A DNA stretch of 64,000 nucleotides from positions 9,238,001 through 9,302,000 of the forward strand of contig CM082589.2 of assembly GCA_040954595.2 (NCBI GenBank), written 5' to 3'. Below the pieces are notes generated by a model. That model saw only the letters and a list, made by a program, of their open reading frames with translations, did not search any database and was not told the origin of the DNA. Position 1 is the first letter of the stretch. Every line of letters starts with the position of its first letter. Source of the stretch: Balanoglossus misakiensis. Lineage: Eukaryota; Hemichordata. Made by a program: the position numbers and the translations under genes. This document shows positions 34,431 to 48,400 of the stretch, in pieces.

Positions 34431-35377
34431 TGATGCAAACACTTCACTTTGACATGTGTATAAAATGCCTACAGGGGGATTTAAAGTTGTCTGTAAATCC
34501 CTGGGTTAATACGTGTCCAAAAGCACTGTACTTTGACATTGCTAATGCAACGATGACATTGAATCTGATTCTTTGCATCAGGGTAAATGGCGAAGCAAGA
34601 TTGATTATGCATCAGGGTAGATAGTGATGCAAGCTCTGCACTTAGACATGGGTATAAAATGCCTACAGGGGGATTTAAAGTTGTCTGTAAATCCCTGGGT
34701 TAATACGTGGCGGAAAGCACTGTACTTTGACATTGCATATGCAATGGTGACATTGAATGGGATTCTTTGCATTAGGGCAAATGGCGAAGCAAGCTCAATG
34801 ATGCATCAGAGTAGATGGTGATGCAAACTCTGCACTTTCACATGGGTATTTAATGTTAAATGTAAATCCATAGGTTAATACGTGGCCAAAAGCACTCTAA
34901 TTTGACATTGCTAATGCAACGATGACATTGAATCTGATTCTTTGCATCTGGGCAAATGGCGAAGCAAGGTTGATGATGCATCAGGGTAGATAGTGATGCA
35001 ATCACTTCACTTTGACATGGGTATTAAATGCATATGGGGATTTCAAGTTGATGATAAATCCCTGGGTTAATACGTGTCCAAAAGCACTGTACTTTGACAT
35101 TGCTAATGTAACGATGACATTGAATCTGATTCTTTGCATCAGGGTAAATGGCGTAGCAAGCTTTATGATGCATCAGGGTAGATAGTGATGCAAACACTTC
35201 ACTTTGACATGGGTATTAAATGCATATGGGGATTTCAGGTTGTTGAAAAATCTGTTGGTTAATACGTGTCCAAAAGCACTGTACTTTGACATTGCTAATG
35301 CAATGATGACATTGAATCTGATTCTTTCCATCAGGGTAAATGGCGTAGCAAGCTTTATGATGCATCAGGGTAGATAG
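34431..35377 (+). repeat. reference five-monomer HOR unit (947 bp)
   Basis: Clean A-B-C-D-E unit. A 34431-34624 (194 bp; CCTACAGGGGGATTTAAAG, then CGTGTCC). B 34625-34818 (194; GTGGCGGAAAGC, GCATATGCAATGG, AGCTCAATGATGCATCAGAG). C 34819-34993 (175; CACTTTCACATGGGTATTTAATG, lacking ~19 bp of the GCATATGGGGATTTC region). D 34994-35185 (192; GGGGATTTCAAGTTGATGAT). E 35186-35377 (192; GGGGATTTCAGGTTGTTGAA). The lengths sum exactly to 947. Confidence 0.95.
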
Positions 35378-36289
35378 TGATGCAAACACTTCACTTTGAC
35401 ATGGGTATAAAATGCCTACAGGGGGATTTAATGTTGTCTGTAAATCCCTGGGTTATTACGTGTCCAAAAACACTGTACTTTGACATTGCTAATGCAGCGA
35501 TGACATTGAATCTGATTCTTTGCATCAGGGTAAATGGCGAAGCAAGGTTGATGAAGCATCAGGGTAGATAGTGATGCAAGCTCTGCACTTTGACATGGGC
35601 ATAAAATGTCTACAGGGGGATTTAAAGTTGTCTGTAAATCCCTGGGTTAATACGTGGCGGAAAGCACTGTACTTTGACATTGCATATGCAATGGTGACAT
35701 TGAATGGGATTCTTTGCATTAGGGCAAATGGCGAAGCAAGCTCAATGATACATCAGAGTAGATGGTGATGCAAACTCTGCACTTGCACATGGGTATTTAA
35801 TGTTAACTGTAAATCCATAGGTTAATACGTGGCCAAAAGCACTCTAATTTGACATTGCTAATGCAACGATGACATTGAATCTGATTCTTTGCATCAGGGC
35901 AAATGGCGAAGCAAGGTTGATGATGCATCAGGGTAGATAGTGATGCAATCACTTAACTTTGACATGGGTATTGAATGCATATGGGGATTTCAAGTTGATG
36001 ATAAATCCCTGGGTTAATACGTGTCCAAAAGCACTGTACTTTGACATTGCTAATGTAACGATGACATTGAATCAGATTCTTTGCATCAGGGTAAATGGCG
36101 TAGCAAGCTTTATATTGCATCAGGGTAGATAGTGATGCAAACACTTCACTTTGACATGGGTATTAAATGCATATGGGGATTTCAAGTTGATGATAAATCC
36201 CTGGGTTAATACATGTCCAAAAGCACTGTACTTTGACATTGCTAATGCAACGATGACATTGAGTCTGATTCTTTGCATCAGGGTAAATG

Positions 36290-39200
36290 GCGAAGCAAGG
36301 TTGATGATGCATCAGGGTAGATAGTGATGCAATCACTTCACTTTGACATGGGTATTAAATGCATATGGGGATTTCAAGTTGATGATAAATCCCTGGGTTA
36401 ATACGTGTCCAAAATCACTGTACTTTGACATTGCTAATGCAACGATGACATTGAATCTGATTCTTTGCATCAGGGTAAATGGCGTAGCAAGCTTTATGAT
36501 GCATCAGGGTAGATAGTGATGCAAACACTTAACTTTGACATGGGTATTAAATGCATATGGGGATTTCAGGTTGTTGAAAAATCTGTGGGTTAATACGTGT
36601 CCAAAAGCACTGTACTTTGACATTGCTAATGCAACGATAACATTGAATCTGATTCTTTGCATCAGGGTAAATGGCGTAGCAAGCTTTATGATGCATCAGG
36701 GTAGATAGTGATGCAAACACTTCACTTTGACATGGGTATAAAATGCCTACAGGGGGATTTAATGTTGTCTGTAAATCCCTGGGTTATTACGTGTCCAAAA
36801 ACACTGTACTTTGACATTGCTAATGCAGCGATGACATTGAATCTGATTCTTTGCATCAGGGTAAATGGCGAAGCAAGGTTGATGAAGCATCAGGGTAGAT
36901 AGTGATGCAAGCTCTGCACTTTGACATGGGCATAAAATGTCTACAGGGGGATTTAAAGTTGTCTGTAAATCCCTGGGTTAATACGTGGCGGAAAGCACTG
37001 TACTTTGACATTGCATATGCAATGGTGACATTGAATGGGATTCTTTGCATTAGGGCAAATGGCGAAGCAAGCTCAATGATACATCAGAGTAGATGGTGAT
37101 GCAAACTCTGCACTTTCACATGGGTATTTAATGTTAACTGTAAATCCATAGGTTAATACGTGGCCAAAAGCACTCTAATTTGACATTGCTAATGCAACGA
37201 TGACATTGAATCTGATTCTTTGCATCAGGGCAAATTATGAAGCAAGGTTGATGATGCATCAGGGTAGATAGTGATGCAATCACTTAACTTTGACATAGGT
37301 ATTGAATGCATATGGGGATTTCAAGTTGATGATAAATCCCTGGGTTAATACGTGTCCAAAAGCACTGTACTTTGACATTGCTAATGTAACGATGACATTG
37401 AATCTGTTTCTTTGCATCAGGGTAAATGGCGTAGCAAGCTTTATATTGCATCAGGGTAGATAGTGATGCAAACACTTCACTTTGACATGGGTATTAAATG
37501 CATATGGGGATTTCAAGTTGATGATAAATCCCTGGGTTAATACATGTTCAAAAGCACTGTACTTTGACATTGCTAATGCAACGATGACATTGAGTCTGAT
37601 TCTTTGCATCAGGGTAAATGGCGAAGCAAGGTTGATGATGTATCAGGGTAGATAGTGATGCAATCACTTCACTTTGACATGGGTATAAAATGCATATGGG
37701 GATTTCAAGTTGATGATAAATCCCTGGGTTAATACGTGTCCAAAATCACTGTACTTTGACATTGCTAATGCAACGATGACATTGAATCTGATTCTTTGCA
37801 TCAGGGTAAATGGCGTAGCAAGCTTTATGATGCATCGGGGTAGATAGTGATGCAAACAGTTAACTTTGACATGGGTATTAAATGCATATGGGGATTTCAG
37901 GTTGTTGAAAAATCTGTGGGTTAATACGTGTCCAAAAGCACTGTACTTTGACATTGCTAATGCAACGATAACATTGACTCTGATTCTTTGCATCAGGGTA
38001 AATGGCGTAGCAAGCTTTATGATGCATCAGGGTAGATAGTGATGCAAACACTTCACTTTGACATGGGTATAAAATGCCTACAGGGGGATTTAATGTTGTC
38101 TGTAAATCCCTGGGTTATTATGTGTCCAAAAACACTGTACTTTGACATTGCTAATGCAGCGATGACATTGAATCTGATTCTTTGCATCAGGGTAAATGGC
38201 GAAGCAAGGTTGATGAAGCATCAGGGTAGATAGTGATGCAAGCTCTGCACTTTGACATGGGCATAAAATGTCTACAGGGGGATTTAAAGTTGTCTGTAAA
38301 TCCCTGGGTTAATACGTGGCGGAAAGCACTGTACTTTGACATTGCATATGCAATGGTGACATTGAATGGGATTCTTTGCATTAGGGCAAATGGCGAAGCA
38401 AGCTCAATGATACATCAGAATAGATGGTGATGCAAACTCTGCACTTTCACATGGGTATTTAATGTTAAATGTAAATCCATAGGTTAATACGTGGCCAAAA
38501 GCACTCTAATTTGACATTGCTAATGGAACGATGACATTGAATCTGATTCTTTGCATCAGGGCAAATGGCGAAGCAAGGTTGATGATGCATCAGGGTAGAT
38601 AGTGATGCAATCACTTAACTTTGACATGGGTATTGAATGCATATGGGGATTTCAAGTTGATGATAAATCCCTGGGTTAATACGTGTCCAAAAGCACTGTA
38701 CTTTGACATTGCTAATGTAACGATGACATTGAATCTGTTTCTTTGCATCAGGGTAAATGGCGTAGCAAGCTTTATATTGCATCAGGGTAGATAGTGATGC
38801 AAACACTTCACTTTGACATGGGTATTAAATGCATATGGGGATTTCAAGTTGATGATAAATCCCTGGGTTAATACGTGTCCAAAAGCACTGTACTTTGACA
38901 TTGCTAATGCAACGATAACATTGAATCTGATTCTTTGCATCAGGGTAAATGGCGTAGCAAGCTTTATGATGCATCAGGGTAGATAGTGATGCAAACACTT
39001 CACTTTGACATGGGTATAAAATGCCTACAGGGGGATTTAAAGTTGTCTGTAAATCCCTGGGTTAATACGTGGCGGAAAGCACTGTACTTTGACATTGCAT
39101 ATGCAATGGTGACATTGAATGGGATTCTTTGAATTAGGGCAAATGGCGAAGCAAGCTCAATGATGCATCAGAGTAGATGGTGATGCAAACTCTGCACTTT

Positions 39201-40875
39201 CACATGGGTATTTAATGTTAAATGTAAATCCATAGGTTAATACGTGGCCAAAAGCACTCTAATTTGACATTGCTAATGGAACGATGACATTGAATCTGAT
39301 TCTTTGCATCAGGGCAAATGGCGAAGCAAGGTTTATGATGCATCAGGGTAGATAGTGATGCAATCACTTCACTTTGACATTGGTATTAAATGCATATGGG
39401 GATTTCAAGTTGATGATAAATCCCTGGGTTAATACGTGTCCAAAAGCACTGTAATTTGACATTGCTAATGCAACGATGACATTGAATCTGATTCTTTGCA
39501 TCAGGGTATATGGCGTAACAAGCTTTATGATGCATCAGGGTAGATAGTGATGCAAACACTTCACTTTGACATGGGTATTAAATGCATATGGGGATTTCAG
39601 GTTGTTGAAAAATCTGTGGGTTAATACGTGTCCAAAAGCACTGTACTTTGACATTGCTAATGCAACGATGACATTGAATCTGATTCTTTGCATCAGGGTA
39701 AATGGCGTAGCAAGCTTTATGACGCATCAGGGTAGATAGTGATGCAAAAACTTCACTTTGACATGGGTATAAAATGCCTACAGGGGGATTTAAAGTTGTC
39801 TGTAAATCCCTTGGTTAATACGTGGCGGAAAGCACTGTACTTTGACATTGCATATGCAATGGTGACATTGAATGGGATTCTTTGCATTAGGGCAAATGGC
39901 GAAGCAAACTCAATGATGCATCAGAGTAGATGGTGATGCAAACTCTGCACTTTCACATGGGTATTTAATGTTAACTGTAAATCCATAGGTTAATACGTGG
40001 CCAAAAGCACTCTAATTTGACATTGCTAATGCAACGATGACATTGAATCTGATTCTTTGCATCAGGGCAAATGGCGAAGCAAGGTTGATGATGCATCAGG
40101 GTAGATAGTGATGCAATCACTTCACTTTGACATGGGTAGTAAATGCATATGGGGATTTCAAGTTGATGATAAATCCCTGGGTTAATACGTGTCCAAAAGC
40201 ACTGTACTTTGACATTGCTAATGTAACGATGACATTGAATCTGATTCTTTGCATCAGGGTAAATGGCGTAGCAAGCTTTATGATGCATCAGGGTAGATAG
40301 TGATGCAAACACTTCACTTTGACATGGGTATTAAATGCATATGGGGATTTCAGGTTGTTGAAAAATCTGTGGGTTAATACGTGTCGAAAAGCACTGTACT
40401 TTGACATTGCTAATGCAATGATGACATTGAATCTGATTCTTTACATCAGGGTAAATGGCGTAGCAAGCTTTATGATGCATCAGGGTAGATAGTGATGCAA
40501 ACACTTCACTTTGACATGGGTATTAAATGCATATGGGGATTTCAGGTTGTTGAAAAATCTGTGGGTTAATACGTGTCGAAAAGCACTGTACTTTGACATT
40601 GCTAATGCAATGATGACATTGAATCTGATTCTTTGCATCAGGGTAAATGGCGTAGCAAGCTTTATGATGCATCAGGGTAGATAGTGATGCAAACACTTCA
40701 CTTTGACATGGGTATTAAATGCATATGGGGATTTCAGGTTGTTGAAAAATCTGTGGGTTAATACGTGTCGAAAAGCACTGTACTTTGACATTGCTAATGC
40801 AATGATGACATTGAATCTGATTCTTTGCATCAGGGTAAATGGCGTAGCAAGCTTTATGATGCATCAGGGTAGATA
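36290..40875 (+). repeat. long-range satellite duplication, copy 2
   Basis: Partner of 29990-34430. It carries an A/B fusion monomer near 38993, where copy 1 keeps separate A and B, and two additional E monomers before 40876. Confidence 0.75.
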
Positions 40876-41069
40876 GTGATGCAAACACTTCACTTTGACA
40901 TGTGTATAAAATGCCTACAGGGGGATTTAAAGTTGTCTGTAAATCCCTGGGTTAATACGTGTCCAAAAACACTGTACTTTGACATTGCTAATGCAGCGAT
41001 GACATTGAATCTGATTCTTTGCATCAGGGTAAATGGCGTAGCAAGCTTTATGATGCATCAGGGTAGATA

Positions 41070-44000
41070 GTGATGCAAACACTTCACTTTGACATGGGTA
41101 TAAAATGCCTACAGGGGGATTTAAAGTTGTCTGTAAATCCCTGGGTTAATACGTGTCCAAAAGCACTGTACTTTGACATTGCTAATGCAACGATGACATT
41201 GAATCTGATTCTTTGCATCAGGGTAAATGGCGAAGCAAGGTTGATGATGCATCAGGGTAGATAGTGATGCAAGCTCTGCACTTTGACATGGGTATAAAAT
41301 GCCTACAGGGGGATTTAAAGTTGTCTGTAAATCCCTGGGTTAATACGTGGCGGAAAGCACTGTACTTTGACATTGCATATGCAATGGCGACATTGAATGG
41401 GATTCTTTGCATTAGGGCAAATGGCGAAGCAAGCTCAATGATCCATCAGAGTAGATGGTGATGCAAATTCTGCACTTTCACATGGGTATTTAATGTTAAA
41501 TGTAAATCCATAGGTTAATACGTGGCCAAAAGCACTCTAATTTGACATTGCTAATGGAACGATGACATTGAATCTGATTCTTTGCATCAGGGCAAATGGC
41601 GAATCAAGGTTGATGATGCATCAGGGTAGATAGTGATGCAATCACTTCACTTTGACATTGGTATTAAATGCATATGGGGATTTCAAATTGATGATATATC
41701 CCTGGGTTAATACGTGTCCAAAAGCACTGTACTTTGACATTGCTAATGCAACGATGACATTGAATATGATTCTTTGCATCAGGGTAAATGGCGTAGCAAG
41801 CTTTATGATGCATCAGGGTAGATAGTGATGCAAACACTTCACTTTGACATGGGTATTAAATGCATATGGGGATTTCAGGTTGTTGAAAAATCTGTGGGTT
41901 AATACGTGTCCAAAAGCACTGTACTTTGACATTGCTAATGCAACGATGACATTGAATCGGATTCTTTGCATCAGGGTAAATGGCGTAGCAAGCTTTATGA
42001 CGCATCAGGGTAGATAGTGATGCAAACACTTCACTTTGACATGGGTATTAAATGCATATGGGGATTTCAGGTTGTTGAAAAATCTGTGGGTTAATACGTG
42101 TCGAAAAGCACTGTACTTTGACATTGCTAATGCAATGATGACATTGAATCTGATTCTTTGCATCAGGGTAAATGGCGTAGCAAGCTTTATGACGCATCAG
42201 GGTAGATAGTGATGCAAACACTTCACTTTGACATGGGTATAAAATGCCTACAGGGGGATTTAAAGTTGTCTGTAAATCCCTGGGTTAATACGTGTCCAAA
42301 AACACTGTACTTTGACATTGCTAATGCAGCGATGACATTGAATCTGATTCTTTGCATCAGGGTAAATGGCGAAGCAAGGTTGATGATGCATCAGGGTAGA
42401 TAGTGATGCAAGCTCTGCACTTTGACATGGGTATAAAATGCCTACAGGGGGATTTAAAGTTGTCTGTAAATCCCTGGGTTAATACGTGGCTGAAAGCACT
42501 GTACTTTGACATTGCATATGCAATGGTGACATTGAATGGGATTCTTTGCATTAGGGCAAATGGCGAAGCAAGCTCAATGATGCATCAGAGTAGATGGTGA
42601 TGCAAACTCTGCACTTTCACATGGGTATTTAATGTTAAATGTAAATCCATAGGTTAATACGTGGCCAAAAGCACTCTAATTTGACATTGCTAATGCAACG
42701 ATGACATTGAATCTGATTCTTTGCATCTGGGCAAATGGCGAAGCAAGGTTGATGATGCATCAGGGTAGATAGTGATGCAATCACTTCACTTTGACATGGG
42801 TATTAAATGCATATGGGGATTTCAAGTTGATGATAAATCCCTTGGTTAATACGTGTCCAAAAGCACTGTACTTTGACATTGCTAATGTAACGATGACATT
42901 GAATCTGATTCTTTGCATCAGGGTAAATGGCGTAGCAAGCTTTATGATGGATCAGGGTAGATAGTGATGCAAACACTTCACTTTGACATGGGTATTAAAT
43001 GCATATGGGGATTTCAGGTTGTTGAAAAATCTGTGGGTTAATATGTGTCGAAAAGCACTGTACTTTGACATTGCTAATGCAATGATGACATTGAATCTGA
43101 TTCTTTGCATCAGGGTAAATGGCGTAGCAAGCTTTATGATGCATCAGGGTAGATAGTGATGCAAACACTTCACTTTGACATGGGTATTAAATGCATATGG
43201 GGATTTCAGGTTGTTGAAAAATCTGTGGGTTAATACGTGTCGAAAAGCACTGTACTTTGACATTGCTAATGCAATGATGACATTGAATCTGATTCTTTGC
43301 ATCAGGGTAAATGGCGTAGCAAGCTTTATGATGCATCAGGGTAGATAGTGATGCAAACACTTCACTTTGACATGGGTATAAAATGCCTACAGGGGGATTT
43401 AAAGTTGTCTGTAAATCCCTGGGTTAATACGTGTCCAAAAGCACTGTACTTTGACATTGCTAATGCAACGATGACATTGAATCTGATTCTTTGCATCAGG
43501 GTAAATGGCGAAGCAAGGTTGATGATGCATCAGGGTAGATAGTGATGCAAGCTCTGCACTTTGACATGGGTATAAAATGCCTACAGGGGGATTTAAAGTT
43601 GTCTGTAAATCCCTGGGTTAATACGTGGCGGAAAGCATTGTACTTTGACATTGCATATGCAATGGCGACATTGAATGGGATTCTTTGCATTAGGGCAAAT
43701 GGCGAAGCAAGCTCAATGATGCATCAGAGTAGATGGTGATGCAAATTCTGCACTTTCACATGGGTATTTAATGTTAAATGTAAATCCATAGGTTAATACG
43801 TGGCCAAAAGCACTCTAATTTGACATTGCTAATGGAACGATGACATTGAATCTGATTCTTTGCATCAGGGCAAATGGCGAATCAAGGTTGATGATGCATC
43901 AGGGTAGATAGTGATGCAATCACTTCACTTTGACATTGGTATTAAATGCATATGGGGATTTCAAATTGATGATATATCCCTGGGTTAATACGTGTCCAAA

Positions 44001-45434
44001 AGCACTGTACTTTGACATTGCTAATGCAACGATGACATTGAATATGATTCTTTGCATCAGGGTAAATGGCGTAGCAAGCTTTATGATGCATCAGGGTAAA
44101 TAGTGATGCAAACACTTCACTTTGACATGGGTATTAAATGCATATGGGGATTTCAGGTTGTTGAAAAATCTGTGGGTTAATACGTGTCCAAAAGCACTGT
44201 ACTTTGACATTGCTAATGCAACGATGACATTGAATCTGATTCTTTGCATCAGGGTAAATGGCGTAGCAAGCTTTATGACGCATCAGGGTAGATAGTGATG
44301 CAAACACTTCACTTTGACATGGGTATTAAATGCATATGGGGATTTCAGGTTGTTGAAAAATCTGTGGGTTAATACGTGTCGAAAAGCACTGTACTTTGAC
44401 ATTGCTAATGCAATGATGACATTGAATCTGATTCTTTGCATCAGGGTAAATGGCGTAGCAAGCTTTATGACGCATCAGGGTAGATAGTGATGCAAACACT
44501 TCACTTTGACATGGGTATAAAATGCCTACAGGGGGATTTAAAGTTGTCTGTAAATCCCTGGGTTAATACGTGTCCAAAAACACTGTACTTTGACATTGCT
44601 AATGCAGCGATGACATTGAATCTGATTCTTTGCATCAGGGTAAATGGCGAAGCAAGGTTGATGATGCATCAGGGTAGATAGTGATGCAAGCTCTGCACTT
44701 TGACATGGGTATAAAATGCCTACAGGGGGATTTAAAGTTGTCTGTAAATCCCTGGGTTAATACGTGGCTGAAAACACTGTACTTTGACATTGCATATGCA
44801 ATGGTGACATTGAATGGGATTCTTTGCATTAGGGCAAATGGCGAAGCAAGCTCAATGATGCATCAGAGTAGATGGTGATGCAAACTCTGCACTTTCACAT
44901 GGGTATTTAATGTTAAATGTAAATCCATAGGTTAATACGTGGCCAAAAGCACTCTAATTTGACATTGCTAATGGAACGATGACATTGAATCTGATTCTTT
45001 GCATCTGGGCAAATGGCGAAGCAAGGTTGATGATGCATCAGGGTAGATAGTGATGCAATCACTTCACTTTGACATGGGTATTAAATGCATATGGGGATTT
45101 CAAGTTGATGATAAATCCCTTGGTTAATACGTGTCCAAAAGCACTGTACTTTGACATTGCTAATGTAACGATGACATTGAATCTGATTCTTTGCATCAGG
45201 GTAAATGGCGTAGCAAGCTTTATGATGCATCAGGGTAGATAGTGATGCAAACACTTCACTTTGACATGGGTATTAAATGCATATGGGGATTTCAGGTTGT
45301 TGAAAAATCTGTGGGTTAATACGTGTCGAAAAGCACTGTACTTTGACATTGCTAATGCAATGATGACATTGAATCTGATTCTTTGCATCAGGGTAAATGG
45401 CGTAGCAAGCTTTATGATGCATCAGGGTAGATAG
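41070..45434 (+). repeat. HOR dimer super-repeat (period 2278 bp)
   Basis: Two 1139-bp HORs (x at 41070, y at 42209) are followed by x at 43348 and y at 44487; the last y lost one E monomer and is 947 bp. Private variants recur at exactly 2278 bp: GCAATGGCGACATTG near 41384/43662, GCAAATTCTGCAC near 41463/43741, GCGAATCAAGG near 41599/43877, and GTGGCTGAAA near 42486/44764. Confidence 0.85.
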
Positions 45435-48400
45435 TGATGCAAACACTTCACTTTGACATGGGTATAAAATGCCTACAGGGGGATTTAAAGTTGTCTGTAA
45501 ATCCCTGGGTTAATACGTGTCCAAAAGCACTGTACTTTGACATTGCTAATGCAACGATGACATTGAATCTGATTCTTTGCATCAGGGTAAATGGCGAAGC
45601 AAGGTTGATTATGCATCAGGGTAGATAGTGATGCAAGCTCTGCACTTAGACATGGGTATAAAATGCCTACAGGGGGATTTAAAGTTGTCTGTAAATCCCT
45701 GGGTTAATACGTGGCGGAAAGCACTGTACTTTGACATTGCATATGCAATGGTGACATTGAATGGGATTCTTTGCATTAGGGCAAATGGCGAAGCAAGCTC
45801 AATGATGCATCAGAGTAGATGGTGATGCAAACTCTGCACTTTCACATGGGTATTTAATGTTAAATGTAAATCCATAGCTTAATACGTGGCCAAAAGCACT
45901 CTAATTTGACATTGCTAATGCAACGATGACATTGAATCTGATTCTTTGCATCTGGGCAAATGGCGAAGCAAGGTTGATGATGCATCAGGGTAGATAGTGA
46001 TGCAATCACTTCACTTTGACATGGGTATTAAATGCATATGGGGATTTCAAGTTGATGATAAATCCCTGGGTTAATACGTGTCCAAAAGCACTGTACTTTG
46101 ACATTGCTAATGTAACGATGACATTGAATCTGATTCTTTGCATCAGGGTAAATGGCGTAGCAAGCTTTATGATGCATCAGGGTAGATAGTGATGCAAACA
46201 CTTCACTTTGACATGGGTATTAAATGCATATGGGGATTTCAGGTTGTTGAAAAATCTGTGGGTTAATACGTGTCCAAAAGCACTGTACTTTGACATTGCT
46301 AATGTAACGATGACATTGAATCTGATTCTTTGCATCAGGGTAAATGGCGTAGCAAGCTTTATGATGCATCAGGGTAGATAGTGATGCAAACACTTCACTT
46401 TGACATGGGTATTAAATGCATATGGGGATTTCAGGTTGTTGAAAAATCTGTGGGTTAATACGTGTCCAAAAGCACTGTACTTTGACATTGCTAATGTAAC
46501 GATGACATTGAATCTGATTCTTTGCATCAGGGTAAATGGCGTAGCAAGCTTTATGATGCATCAGGGTAGATAGTGATGCAAACACTTCACTTTGACATGG
46601 GTATAAAATGCCTACAGGGGGATTTAAAGTTGTCTGTAAATCCCTGGGTTAATACGTGTCCAAAAGCACTGTACTTTGACATTGCTAATGCAACGATGAC
46701 ATTGAATCTGATTCTTTGCATCAGGGTAAATGGCGAAGCAAGGTTGATTATGCATCAGGGTAGATAGTGATGCAAGCTCTGCACTTAGACATGGGTATAA
46801 AATGCCTACAGGGGGATTTAAAGTTGTCTGTAAATCCCTGGGTTAATACGTGGCGGAAAGCACTGTACTTTGACATTGCATATGCAATGGTGACATTGAA
46901 TGGGATTCTTTGCATTAGGGCAAATGGCGAAGCAAGCTCAATGATGCATCAGAGTAGATGGTGATGCAAACTCTGCACTTTCACATGGGTATTTAATGTT
47001 AAATGTAAATCCATAGGTTAATACGTGGCCAAAAGCACTCTAATTTGACATTGCTAATGCAACGATGACATTGAATCTGATTCTTTGCATCTGGGCAAAT
47101 GGCGAAGCAAGGTTGATGATGCATCAGGGTAGATAGTGATGCAATCACTTCACTTTGACATGGGTATTAAATGCATATGGGGATTTCAAGTTGATGATAA
47201 ATCCCTGGCTTAATACGTGTCCAAAAGCACTGTACTTTGACATTGCTAATGTAACGATGACATTGAATCTGATTCTTTGCATCAGGGTAAATGGCGTAGC
47301 AAGCTTTATGATGCATCAGGGTAGATAGTGATGCAAACACTTCACTTTGACATGGGTATTAAATGCATATGGGGATTTCAGGTTGTTGAAAAATCTGTGG
47401 GTTAATACGTGTCGAAAAGCACTGTACTTTGACATGGCTAATGCAATGATGACATTGAATCTGATTCTTTGCATCAGGGTAAATGGCGTAGCAAGCTTTA
47501 TGATGCATCAGGGTAGATAGTGATGCAAACACTTCACTTTGACATGGGTATAAAATGCCTACAGGGGGATTTAAAGTTGTCTGTAAATCCCTGGGTTAAT
47601 ACGTGTCCAAAAGCACTGTACTTTGACATTGCTAATGCAACGATGACATTTAATCTGATTCTTTGCATCAGGGTAAATGGCGAAGCAAGGTTGATTATGC
47701 ATCAGGGTAGATAGTGATGCAAGCTCTGCACTTTGACATGGGTATAAAATGCCTACAGGGGGATTTAAAGTTGTCTGTAAATCCCTGGGTTAATACGTGG
47801 CGGAAAGCACTGTACTTTGACATTGCATATGCAATGGTGACATTGAATGGGATTCTTTGCATTAGGGCAAATGGCGAAGCAAGCTCAATGATGCATCAAA
47901 GTAGATGGTGATGCAAACTCTGCACTTTCACATGGGTATTTAATGTTAAATGTAAATCCATAGGTTAATACGTGGCCAAAAGCACTCTAATTTGACATTG
48001 CTAATGCAACGATGACATTGAATCTGATTCTTTGCATCAGGGCAAATGGCGAAGCAAGGTTGATGATGCATCAGGGTAGATAGTGATGCAATCACTTCAC
48101 TTTGACATGGGTATTAAATGCATATGGGGATTTCAAGTTGATGATAAATCCCTGGGTTAATACGTGTCCAAAAGCACTGTACTTTGACATTGCTAATGTA
48201 ACGATGACATTGAATATGATTCTTTGCATCAGGGCAAATGGCGAAGCAAGGTTGATGATGCATCAGGGTAGATAGTGATGCAATCACTTCACTTTGACAT
48301 GGGTATTAAATGCATATGGGGATTTCAGGTTGTTGAAAAATCTGTGGGTTAATACGTGTCGAAAAGCACTGTACTTTGACATTGCTAATGCAATGATGAC

